64,000 nucleotides of DNA from UBA1845 sp002338715 (lineage in GTDB: Bacteria > Planctomycetota > Phycisphaerae > UBA1845): assembly GCA_035344155.1 (NCBI GenBank), contig DAORAL010000017.1, positions 1 to 64,000 on the forward strand, read 5' to 3'. The position numbers and the translations under genes are program-made. The notes under the pieces were generated by a model. It was not told where the DNA came from and made no database searches. It saw only the letters and a list, made by a program, of their open reading frames with translations. Positions 7,570-15,150 of the stretch are shown piece by piece (positions within the stretch are counted from its first letter, which is position 1; each line of letters starts with the position of its first letter).

Positions 7570-9342
7570 CTAATTGTTTTCTTCAAACAGCGTGTTTCTG
7601 AACCAAACGACCGAGTCGTCTGCGAGACCGCTGTCAACGCGGCGGTCAAACGTTGCAACGATGTCGTTGACGCCATCACCATCGACGTCGACTACGATCA
7701 TGTTGTTGATGAGTGTTCCGTTGTCGACGAAATCGATGTCGGTCGGGTCATCGGTGGTTCCGTTCTCCTTGGTGTCGTCGAGAACAAAGTCGCGACCCCA
7801 TTCGTCAAACACGCTGATGCCAACGGTCGAGTCAAACCAGTACAACGCACCACCGACACTGACCACAGCGTCATTGGCGCCGTCATTGGTCAAGTCGCCG
7901 ATCGCCAGTCCCACCGGTCTGAATGGCGAGAAGTCGTCGAGCACGTAGACCTGCCACGGGAAGTTGAAGCGGTCGGGTACCGGCGTGTTGTCGCCAGCCG
8001 TGTTGTCTGGGTTATCGGGTGGGAACGTCGGATCGACATCGGTATCAAGGGTCGGGCGGCGGAACCACATCGCGACACCCTGGCCAAACGCCCGGACGAG
8101 AACGTCATCGAAACCATCGTTGTCCATGTCGCCGATGACGAGGTTTCCGACATCGCCATCGACCGTACCGATCGGTCGCTGCTCCCACGTCGAGGTGAAG
8201 AGTGCCTTGTTGTCGTTCTGGAATGAACCTGCAAGGAATGCGTTCAATCCTTGTTCGTTCAATGGGTTGCGATACCAACGGATGTTTTGCGTTGCGGTGT
8301 TGGAATGCGCCGCAACCACGTCGAGGTCGCCGTCACCGTCCACATCGTAGATACCGCAATCGCGAATGAGCGGGGCGTTGATGTCCAGCCAGATCGGATA
8401 CCAGAACGTTGGCGGCATGTTCAGCGCTGGAACCGCGTTCGAATTGATCATCTGCGAGTCGCCGTTTCGCGCATTATTGCCAGGGTTCAGCCAAAGCTCG
8501 ACCGTATTCAAGCCGGTTCCACACGGAATAATCGGGACGTTTGACGTCACGACAATGTCCGGTCCGTTGACGCCGTCGATTTCACCGACTGCGAGGCTCG
8601 TGTAACCGCCTTCTTCCGGGAAGTCGATGGCGCGAAGCTGATCTTGCGGCTTGCCCCAGCGATTGTTGAATGGGCTGTAGGAGTCCTGAATGATCACCTG
8701 CTGCCACTGGTCACCGTCGGTGATGTCGCCAGCCGGTCCTGGTGAGAACAGGATGGCGATCAGTCCGGTGAAGTTGTCGCTGTTGGGTTCGCCGTCGAGA
8801 CAGAAGGCGATCGTGCCATCGCTCTTGACGAGGACGACGACGTCCAACGCGCCGTCCTGGTCCATGTCGGCGACTTCGACGCCGGCCATCGTACCAATCG
8901 GCAGCGTACCACCGATGGTCACCGTATCGAACACAACGTTGCCGTCCTGGTCGCGACCTTGGATGTGCAGCTGGACGGGTTGCGACTGGTTGTGACCGGT
9001 GATGATGTCGACCATTCCGTCTCCGTTGATGTCGGCGTGGGTGACGAACTTGGCGCCAGCCGTGTCTTCAAAACGCGGGTCAACCTGAATGCCGCGGAAG
9101 TGGCTTTGCGTTTCTTCGCCATCTTCTTCATCGGAACTGGGTTGGCGCGGTCCTTCGCCTTCGACGTTGTTGCTGCCGTCGACGAAGAATCCGGCGGCGT
9201 CATTCGAAGGCGTTGGTGAGCCGTCGTTTCCGCCGCTGGTGTTTCCGGTGTTTCCTGTACCTGCACCGGGACTCGAACAACCCGCGAAAAGGGTGGACAA
9301 GGCCAATGCTGTTACTACGATCCAACGTGGATGAAATATCAT
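7570..9342 (-). CDS. FG-GAP/VCBS-repeat lipoprotein (paralogue 2)
   Basis: 590 aa from the ATG at 9342, which follows GGAG. The signal peptide is MIFHPRWIVVTALALSTLFAGC with lipobox LFAGC, so it should be lipid-anchored. A low-complexity Gly/Asn/Thr linker of about 60 residues follows, then FG-GAP units (HADINGDGMVDIITGH, DMDQDGALDVVVLVKS, DVDGDGDLDVVAAHS, GDMDNDGFDDVLVRA, GDLTNDGANDAVVSV, DVDGDGVNDIVATFD). The order and wording of the units match the downstream paralogue blade by blade, which points to tandem gene duplication followed by divergence. Asp-rich calcium loops suggest a stable surface propeller; a binding partner cannot be read from sequence. Confidence 0.85.
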   Translation of the reverse strand: MIFHPRWIVVTALALSTLFAGCSSPGAGTGNTGNTSGGNDGSPTPSNDAAGFFVDGSNNVEGEGPRQPSSDEEDGEETQSHFRGIQVDPRFEDTAGAKFVTHADINGDGMVDIITGHNQSQPVQLHIQGRDQDGNVVFDTVTIGGTLPIGTMAGVEVADMDQDGALDVVVLVKSDGTIAFCLDGEPNSDNFTGLIAILFSPGPAGDITDGDQWQQVIIQDSYSPFNNRWGKPQDQLRAIDFPEEGGYTSLAVGEIDGVNGPDIVVTSNVPIIPCGTGLNTVELWLNPGNNARNGDSQMINSNAVPALNMPPTFWYPIWLDINAPLIRDCGIYDVDGDGDLDVVAAHSNTATQNIRWYRNPLNEQGLNAFLAGSFQNDNKALFTSTWEQRPIGTVDGDVGNLVIGDMDNDGFDDVLVRAFGQGVAMWFRRPTLDTDVDPTFPPDNPDNTAGDNTPVPDRFNFPWQVYVLDDFSPFRPVGLAIGDLTNDGANDAVVSVGGALYWFDSTVGISVFDEWGRDFVLDDTKENGTTDDPTDIDFVDNGTLINNMIVVDVDGDGVNDIVATFDRRVDSGLADDSVVWFRNTLFEENN

Positions 9343-9476
9343 CGCAGTCGTCTCCAAGCCGGCACTTTAAGCCGGAAGGTGTGCGAACCAGTCTCACAGA
9401 TTTATCGGTTTGGTTGGAAAGTCACTTGTGACAGTACGATACATGTGCAAATAAGAATGGGTGTCCAATAATCGGT

Positions 9477-9507
9477 GGACCACGCGCTTTGCAAGGCGTG
9501 GTCCTAC
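9477..9507. repeat. REP-like palindrome ending in CCTAC
   Basis: A 9-bp perfect stem GGACCACGC / GCGTGGTCC around a 10-base loop, followed by TAC. It has the shape of the other GTAGG/CCTAC palindromes in this window (10771, 11991, 33486, 61496) but different stem bases. It lies between the divergent lipoprotein and GGQ genes. Confidence 0.55.
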
Positions 9508-9570
9508 AAAGGCGCTACCGATATTGACGCGATGTTTTTGGTTTAATCAAACGCAGGCAGGGTCCAGTTC

Positions 9571-10128
9571 GTGACCAACGCAGAAAACAATCCAACGCCC
9601 ACCAAGCCGCCACACGACATGGTGTGTTTTGTTTCGCTTGACGATCACGATTTGCTCGCCCAATGCCAGGTCGACACGTACCGTGCCAGCGGACCCGGCG
9701 GTCAGAAACGCAACAAGACCGCGTCGGCAGTTCGGTTGCGCCATCAACCGACGGGCGTCTCGGCGAACGCGGTTGAAAGTCGCTCGCAGCATGAAAACAA
9801 GGCCAAAGCGCTGAAGCGTCTTCGTCTGTCGATTGCATTGAACGTTCGCCGGCATGTCGAACCGGATGGGTATGAACCGAGCGCGCTTCTGCAATCGTGC
9901 ATCAGCAAGTCGGGAAAGTTCGCGATCGGACGGCGCGATCAACGTTACTACGAGGTCGTCTGGGAAGTGCTCGATTTGCTGTCCGCGTGCAAAATGCAAG
10001 TCTCGACGGCTGCTCAGAAACTCGGGCTCAGCACGGCCAACTTCAGCCATGTGCTTCGCGACGATCCGGCTGTCTGGCGGCGCATCAACGAACTTCGCAA
10101 AGACGAAGGCCTGAGCAGCTTGAAGTGA
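9571..10128 (+). CDS. Release-factor-like GGQ-domain protein
   Basis: 185 aa from a GTG start. Residues ~20-90 hold the class I release factor catalytic domain, with the GGQ signature in SGPGGQKRNKTASAVRLRH. The glutamine of GGQ acts in hydrolysis of peptidyl-tRNA on the ribosome. The codon-recognition domain of RF1/RF2 is absent, so this is a stand-alone GGQ protein of the ArfB/YaeJ or RF-H type. The C terminus is not the short Lys/Arg tail of ArfB: residues 120-185 look like a helical domain (VWEVLDLLSACKMQVSTAAQ, LGLSTANFSHVLRDDPAVWR) with a helix-turn-helix feel. Ribosome rescue is likely; the exact target state is unknown. moaB follows after 52 bases. Confidence 0.8.
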   Translation: MTNAENNPTPTKPPHDMVCFVSLDDHDLLAQCQVDTYRASGPGGQKRNKTASAVRLRHQPTGVSANAVESRSQHENKAKALKRLRLSIALNVRRHVEPDGYEPSALLQSCISKSGKFAIGRRDQRYYEVVWEVLDLLSACKMQVSTAAQKLGLSTANFSHVLRDDPAVWRRINELRKDEGLSSLK

Positions 10129-10180
10129 TCGCAATTCGACCGGGTCCATTGATTGGTTCGTCAGGAAAGGAAGCGACTTA

Positions 10181-10696
10181 ATGCCGCCGCCACATCATCA
10201 GAAAGACCAGCGATCGGCCAACTGCGCGGTGATTACCGTCAGCGATACGCGCACCGAGGAAACGGATACCGGAGGGCAGTTGCTTCGTTCGCTGCTGGAG
10301 GCTGCTGGTCATCGTGTGATCAGTGCCACCATCGTGAAGGACGAGCCGGTTGACGTTGCGAAGCTCGTCCGGGCGAAATGCAGTGACGACGATTGTCATG
10401 CGGTTTTGTTATCGGGCGGAACGGGAATCGCCGCACGCGACACGACGGTGGAAGCGATCATGCCATTGTTGGACAAGCGGCTGGATGGATTTGGCGAGTT
10501 GTTTCGCATGCTCAGCTACGATCAGGTGGGGGCGGCAGCGATGCTTTCGCGGGCGCTGGCGGGAATCGTGAATCAAACGGCGGTATTCCTGATGCCTGGT
10601 TCGCCCAAAGCCGTTGAACTTGCCATGACCAAGCTGGTCATTCCGGAATTGGGGCATATCGTCGCGCTGGCGGGTAAGGCGGATCGTAACGGCTAA
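10181..10696 (+). CDS. moaB: Molybdenum cofactor biosynthesis protein MoaB/MogA family
   Basis: 171 aa, usual length for MoaB. The fold is recognisable from ITVSDTRTEETDTGGQLL near residue 20, the molybdopterin-binding loop LLSGGTGIAARDTTVEA near residue 85, and the C-terminal LMPGSPKAVELA. Members bind molybdopterin and, in the MogA/MoaB group, adenylylate it before molybdenum insertion. AGGAAAGGAAG upstream of the ATG is a good ribosome binding site. No other moa/mog gene is in the window, so whether it acts as MogA or MoaB cannot be told from context; the symbol reflects the family only. Confidence 0.85.
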   Translation: MPPPHHQKDQRSANCAVITVSDTRTEETDTGGQLLRSLLEAAGHRVISATIVKDEPVDVAKLVRAKCSDDDCHAVLLSGGTGIAARDTTVEAIMPLLDKRLDGFGELFRMLSYDQVGAAAMLSRALAGIVNQTAVFLMPGSPKAVELAMTKLVIPELGHIVALAGKADRNG

Positions 10697-10770
10697 ACGT
10701 CGACCCGCGTTGACAGTCCTTAAGCGCCCGCTATGCTCGCAATCGGTCGTCAGAAAACGGTAGAATGCTT

Positions 10771-10830
10771 AGGGTGGGCCGTGCCCACCGCTGTTTGAAT
10801 GCCAATGACATGGTGGGCACCGCCCACCCA
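10771..10830. repeat. REP-like double palindrome, immediately upstream of pheA
   Basis: AGGGTGGGCCGTGCCCACC, a 22-base spacer, GGTGGGCACCGCCCACCC: two hairpins facing each other. The reverse complement of the element at 11991-12052 matches it almost throughout, including about 20 of 22 spacer bases. Its end is three bases before the pheA ATG, so no ordinary ribosome binding site separates them. Confidence 0.85.
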
Positions 10831-10833
10831 ACG

Positions 10834-11943
10834 ATGAAGCAATCGGAATACTTTGTCTTGAGCGAATCCGACCCGCAACTTGAATCCTGTCGTCAGCGCA
10901 TCGACGAAATCGACGCCGACATCGTGCGCTTGATCAATGAGCGGGCGAAGATGGCCGTCCAGATCGGAAAACTCAAGCGCGCATCCGGCGACGCAACCTA
11001 CGCGCCCGCCCGCGAACGACAGGTTCTCGACAAGGTTGTTGCGGCCAACACGGGACCGCTTTCAGATCGAACGGTCACCGCGATTTATCGCGAGCTCATG
11101 AGCGGATCGTTCACGCTCGAACGCCCGCCGCGCATCGCATACCTCGGCCCTCCCGGAAGCTACTCGCACTTGGCGGCCAAACGCAAGTTCGGCGCGTCGG
11201 TGGAGTATGAACCGCTGGGACAAATCTCGGCGGTCTTCGACGAGATCGAGCGCGAGCATGTGGACTTGGGGATTGTCCCGGTAGAGAACACGGTCGGCGG
11301 TGGAGTGATCGATACGCTCGATGCATTCCACGAACGCGACGTGAAGATTTGTGCCGAGGTGAATCTCTCGGTGCAGCACCATTTGCTCGCCAACTGCCCG
11401 CTTGAAAAAATCGAGCGCGTCTACTCCAAGCCCGAAGGGTTCATGCAGTGCCAGAAGTGGCTGACCGAAACGGGGTTGATGTCCAAGACGATCAGTGCGG
11501 CCAGCACGAGCAAAGCCGCAGAGCAGGCGTCGCAGGAGGATGGGGCGGCTGCCATCGGAAGCGAACTCGCTGCGGAAGTGTATGGCCTCTTGAAGATTTG
11601 CGATCGCATTGAAGACGATCCGGGTAACGTGACGCGGTTTCTGGTCATCGGTCGGGAACACGCCAAGCCGACCGGCCATGACAAGACGGCGCTCTTGTTC
11701 ATCGCCTCGGACAAACCGGGCTCGCTCGTCGAAGTGCTGGACGTCTTCCGTCAAGCGAAGATCAACATGACGTACATCGAGTCGCGCCCAAGTCGGCAAA
11801 AGCAGTTCGAGTACCGCTTCTTTGTCGACATCGAGGGGCACATTGAAACGCCGGAAATCTCGGAAGCGGTGCAAAAAGCCGGCGCGCATTGCAGTTCGCT
11901 GAAGATTCTGGGATCGTTCCCGCCAGCGACCGAGGTGGTCTAA
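10834..11943 (+). CDS. pheA: Bifunctional chorismate mutase / prephenate dehydratase
   Basis: 369 aa. Domain order is chorismate mutase type II (about 12-95: CRQRIDEIDADIVRLINERA), prephenate dehydratase (about 98-275: IAYLGPPGSYSHLAAKRKFG at its start, then GIVPVENTVGGGV), and a C-terminal ACT domain (about 285-360: LLFIASDKPGSLVEVLDVF and YIESRPSR). The protein turns chorismate into prephenate and then phenylpyruvate, the committed steps to phenylalanine, and ESRP in the ACT domain is the usual Phe-binding feedback motif. The ATG at 10834 directly follows a REP-like element, so translation initiation may be weak or unusual. The DAHP synthase gene follows, placing entry and exit steps of the shikimate-Phe route together. 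Confidence 0.95.
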   Translation: MKQSEYFVLSESDPQLESCRQRIDEIDADIVRLINERAKMAVQIGKLKRASGDATYAPARERQVLDKVVAANTGPLSDRTVTAIYRELMSGSFTLERPPRIAYLGPPGSYSHLAAKRKFGASVEYEPLGQISAVFDEIEREHVDLGIVPVENTVGGGVIDTLDAFHERDVKICAEVNLSVQHHLLANCPLEKIERVYSKPEGFMQCQKWLTETGLMSKTISAASTSKAAEQASQEDGAAAIGSELAAEVYGLLKICDRIEDDPGNVTRFLVIGREHAKPTGHDKTALLFIASDKPGSLVEVLDVFRQAKINMTYIESRPSRQKQFEYRFFVDIEGHIETPEISEAVQKAGAHCSSLKILGSFPPATEVV

Positions 11944-11990
11944 GCCGGCTGTCGGTGTCTATGATCTGATCGAAAAAACATGCATCGCGC

Positions 11991-12052
11991 AGGGTGGGTC
12001 GTGCCCACCATGTCGTTGGCATTCAAACTGCGGTGGGCATGGCCCACCCTAC
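11991..12052. repeat. REP-like double palindrome, inverted relative to the copy at 10771
   Basis: AGGGTGGGTCGTGCCCACC, a spacer, GGTGGGCATGGCCCACCC followed by TAC. It is the same element as at 10771-10830 in opposite orientation, so pheA is bracketed by an inverted pair. It ends 28 bases before the DAHP synthase start. Confidence 0.85.
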
Positions 12053-12080
12053 ATTCGCTCGCCTAGCAGGAATTGAAACG

Positions 12081-13160
12081 ATGGAACTTGTGGTGGTCAT
12101 GCGATCGACGGCGACGGCTGACGACAAAGCCGCGGTTGAACAGCGCATGGCCGACATGGGGCTCGCCGCCCACCGCGCCGATGGCGAATTCCGCACAATG
12201 ATATCAGCCGTCGGCACGATCGCGGTTGACAGCACGCAGCAACTCGAACAGCTCGTCGGCGTCGATCGCGTCATCGCCGTCACGCAACCGTATCGCCTCG
12301 CCTCGCGCGAACTTCACGAAGCCGACACCATCATCGACATCAAAGGCATTCGCGTCGGCGGTCCGCATGTCAACGTCATCGCCGGACCATGTGCGATTGA
12401 GAGTCGCGACCTCTTGTTTGAAGTGGGGAAAGCCGTCAAGGATGCGGGCGCGTCGATTCTGCGCGGTGGAGCGTTCAAACCGCGCAGTTCGCCGTATTCA
12501 TTTCAGGGACTCGGGCTCGATGGCTTGAAGTTGCTCGCAGAAGCCGGCAACGAACTCAACATGCCGACAATCACCGAAGTCACCGACCCGCGCGATGTCG
12601 AAGTCGTCGCCCAATACGCCGACATCTTCCAAATCGGCGCACGCAATATGCAGAACTTCAACCTGCTGCTGGAAGTCGGCAAGACCGACAAGCCGGTGTT
12701 TATCAAACGCGGCATGTCGGCGACGATCACTGAGTTGCTCATGTCGGCTGAGTATGTTCTGAGCCAGGGCAACCACCGCGTGATTCTTTGCGAACGCGGG
12801 ATTCGCACGTTCGCTGACGAGGTTCGGTTCACGCTCGACGTGTCGGCTGTCCCGGTGATTCAGCAGCGTTCGCACCTGCCTGTGTTCGTCGATCCATCGC
12901 ACGCAGCCGGCAAGCGCGATCTTGTTCCGGCGCTGGCGCTCGCGGGAGTTGTTGTCGGCGCGGCGGGCGTCATCGTGGAGGTGCATAGCTGTCCGGAGAA
13001 AGCACTGTGCGACGGTCCGCAAGCGGTTCTGCCCGCCCGATTCAGGAAGCTGATGGAAGAACTCCGGCAAGTCGCCGAACTCGCGGGTCATCGCGTGACG
13101 GCATGGGGCGACAAGAATTCAAGTCACCGTCGTGTCGAAAGCGGCGGGTGGATGAGTTGA
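12081..13160 (+). CDS. aroF: 3-deoxy-7-phosphoheptulonate (DAHP) synthase, AroA-beta type
   Basis: 359 aa from the ATG at 12081; the open frame further upstream runs through the REP-like element and is not coding. Residues 1-70 are the ferredoxin-like N-terminal domain of this subclass (MELVVVMRSTATADDKAAVE). The TIM barrel follows with VIAGPCAIESRDLLFEV, LRGGAFKPRSSPYSFQGLG, FIKRGMSATITE, CERGIRTF and VFVDPSHAAGKRDLV, which supply the metal and phosphate-binding residues. It condenses PEP and erythrose 4-phosphate as the first step of the shikimate pathway. The protein is related to KdsA, which is also in this window at 61587. It is probably cotranscribed with pheA. Confidence 0.95.
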   Translation: MELVVVMRSTATADDKAAVEQRMADMGLAAHRADGEFRTMISAVGTIAVDSTQQLEQLVGVDRVIAVTQPYRLASRELHEADTIIDIKGIRVGGPHVNVIAGPCAIESRDLLFEVGKAVKDAGASILRGGAFKPRSSPYSFQGLGLDGLKLLAEAGNELNMPTITEVTDPRDVEVVAQYADIFQIGARNMQNFNLLLEVGKTDKPVFIKRGMSATITELLMSAEYVLSQGNHRVILCERGIRTFADEVRFTLDVSAVPVIQQRSHLPVFVDPSHAAGKRDLVPALALAGVVVGAAGVIVEVHSCPEKALCDGPQAVLPARFRKLMEELRQVAELAGHRVTAWGDKNSSHRRVESGGWMS

Positions 13161-13413
13161 ATCTCCAGCGTATTCACATTCAATCCCATTGAACACCAGG
13201 TTTGAATCAACACACGCTTTTTTGACCGGTCACTTTCTCTGCGCCGGATTGCTGGCGTTGTTAACCAAGTTCCTTGTTGTGTTTCCTGGGCATGCGGTCT
13301 ATACGAAGCCATCGTGACGGCTATCCGCCTTGCATCCATTTGCCAGGCTGTCGGTAGAACACCGCGAGGCGTATCCAAGCCGTATCAATTTCGATTTGAA
13401 TTGGAGACACGAA

Positions 13414-14118
13414 ATGCGAAGCCTTTGTTGCTGTTCCATGGTCCTTGTCAGCGCACTGACTGTCGGTTGTTCGCAGCAAAGCAAGGATGACCACCTTACC
13501 TTTGGTCCCAATCCAACGACGCTGCCTGTCGCGAAGGTGCCCCGGTGGGTTGAAACTCCCAATTGGGCACTTGATGACATGGGAACAGTCAGAATTCCGA
13601 CCGCTCCGGAGTCGACCGTGATGGTCGCTTCGAAATTGATCGAATGGACCGGCGAGAGCGCGCTTGAATCGGAGTTCACGACCGAGCGCTACGCCGTGTT
13701 GAGCGATTCGACGGCCAACGAGATGATCGATCAGTTGCTCGCCAGCGAAACCGGTTCGGTTCTGACGAGTCCCAAGGTGATTACCTCTCAGGGGCAGTCC
13801 GCATGGGTCGGAATCTTCACGGAAGGCGAGGGCCATGAAAGTGGCACGGTTTTCTTCATTGAACCCAACGAGATCACGTCCGACGGTGCCAAACTTCAGT
13901 ATTCGTTTCAGATGCTGAATCGTCCGGAAGAGGGCGAGAAGCCGGGGGCGCTTGTCACGAGGACGATGCGGGCAGACGGTGAGGCTCGGCTTGGCGTCGG
14001 TCATTGGCTGGTGCAGGAACTGAAGGGCGATTCTGCTAAGAATTCCAAGCGGGCGCTGTTTATTCAGATCGAGCGAGTTGATATCGAGGGGCAGGATGCG
14101 ACGATGGTGGGCGGATAA
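13414..14118 (+). CDS. Lipoprotein with a short secretin-like segment
   Basis: 234 aa from the ATG at 13414, which has TTGGAGACAC upstream. The signal peptide MRSLCCCSMVLVSALTVGC ends in a lipobox (LTVGC), so the protein should be lipid-anchored. In the middle, LLASETGSVLTSPKVITSQGQSAWVGI, here described in two parts (LLASETGSVLTSPKV; ITSQGQSAWVGI), resembles the beta-region of type II secretion secretins, where a 'SSPRVLT..N.Q.A' pattern is usual. The remaining sequence fits the beta-strand pairs that follow it. The protein is far too short for a full secretin, so it may be a stand-alone domain. Function is not established. Confidence 0.65.
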   Translation: MRSLCCCSMVLVSALTVGCSQQSKDDHLTFGPNPTTLPVAKVPRWVETPNWALDDMGTVRIPTAPESTVMVASKLIEWTGESALESEFTTERYAVLSDSTANEMIDQLLASETGSVLTSPKVITSQGQSAWVGIFTEGEGHESGTVFFIEPNEITSDGAKLQYSFQMLNRPEEGEKPGALVTRTMRADGEARLGVGHWLVQELKGDSAKNSKRALFIQIERVDIEGQDATMVGG

Positions 14119-14160
14119 GAGGGGCGGATAAGTTGATCGCGCGAATGGCAGGAAGCAGTT

Positions 14161-14529
14161 TTGACCGAGTTCTCTTTAATCGACAAGACGTTAGACCGTG
14201 ATCTGCGGTTGCTGGCTGACTTCATCGACATCTATTGCAGTCACAAACACGCCGATGTGCCCCGAGCCCCGGTTGACATCAAGACGCACGATGTCACGGC
14301 GCTCGTGGGCAAGGAAGTCTGCCTCTGCGACGAATGCAAGAAACTCTTGACGCACGCGTTCGTCAAGCGATCCACCTGCCCGTTCAACCCCAAGCCCGCT
14401 TGTAAGCACTGCACCGAGCATTGTTACCATCCGACCTATCGCGAGCAGATCAAAGAAGTCATGAAGTATTCCGGTAAGAAGCTCGTCCTCTCGGGCCGGA
14501 TCGACTACCTCTTCAAGCTGCTTTTTTGA
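14161..14529 (+). CDS. YgbA_NO family (nitrous-oxide-stimulated promoter) protein
   Basis: 122 aa from a TTG start preceded by AGGAAG. The family is recognised from the Cys pattern CLCDECKKLLTHAFVKRSTC, followed by PACKHCTEHCYHPTYREQIKEV and MKYSGKK, giving eight Cys or more that may bind a metal or Fe-S cluster. Family members are induced by nitric oxide or nitrous oxide in denitrifiers and enterobacteria; their biochemical role is not settled. A cupin gene follows within 22 bases and is probably in the same operon. The window also carries hmp and an Rrf2 gene far downstream, so NO exposure seems relevant to this organism. Confidence 0.8.
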   Translation: MTEFSLIDKTLDRDLRLLADFIDIYCSHKHADVPRAPVDIKTHDVTALVGKEVCLCDECKKLLTHAFVKRSTCPFNPKPACKHCTEHCYHPTYREQIKEVMKYSGKKLVLSGRIDYLFKLLF

Positions 14530-14550
14530 CGCAACCGACAAGGACTCGAC

Positions 14551-14871
14551 GTGAACCACACGCACATCCCAGACATGACATCGCTGCAGGACACGCCAGA
14601 AAAAGGCATCCTAAGTCGCACCATTCAAAACGACGACAACGTCAAAATTGTGCTGTTTGGGTTTGCGGCTGGCGAGGAACTTTCCGAACACACGGCGTCG
14701 ATGCCGGCGATCATGCATTTCTTGAGCGGACAAGCCGACGTGACGCTTGGCGCCGAGGCCATCGTCGCCACCGAAGGAACCTGGGTTCATATGGACGCCG
14801 GCCTGAAGCACAGCATCAAAGCCAACTCGCCCGTGAAGATGCTGTTGACCCTGATCAAAACCGGAAAGTAA
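14551..14871 (+). CDS. Small cupin-domain protein
   Basis: 106 aa from a GTG start with AAGGA upstream. A single cupin barrel is visible: motif 1 around GFAAGEELSEHTASMPAIMHFLSG and motif 2 around GTWVHMDAGLKHSIKAN. The metal-site His residues are only partly kept (H in SEHT, H in LKHS), so metal binding is possible but not certain. Such small cupins are often sensors or protective proteins rather than catalysts. The tight spacing after the YgbA_NO gene suggests a shared role in the response to nitrogen oxides; this is inference from context. Confidence 0.75.
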   Translation: MNHTHIPDMTSLQDTPEKGILSRTIQNDDNVKIVLFGFAAGEELSEHTASMPAIMHFLSGQADVTLGAEAIVATEGTWVHMDAGLKHSIKANSPVKMLLTLIKTGK

Positions 14872-15150
14872 GCCGCAAGTCGCCCAGGCGATTGCGAGCC
14901 AGCTTCGACCACCTGCATCCTGCGCCTGTATCAGCCGTTTCGACACACAAAAAAGATATTTTGGACACGCAATAACCGGACGCAGGCTGCGTTTGGAGGG
15001 CAACAGCGTTACCCAGTGGTTACGTCGCCAGGCCCCTCCGCGTCACGTGGACCATGCCGGTGTCGATTTGCGCTGCCGTCAGGGCCGGGCACCTGCCTCG
15101 ACGTTGCGCCTGATTCGTGAATGGGTTGTTCATTCGGAAGGAGAAAATCG

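Noticed and set aside
14128..14145. FNR/NNR-type box before the YgbA_NO gene
   Set aside because: Only one half (TTGAT) is present and the second half does not match.
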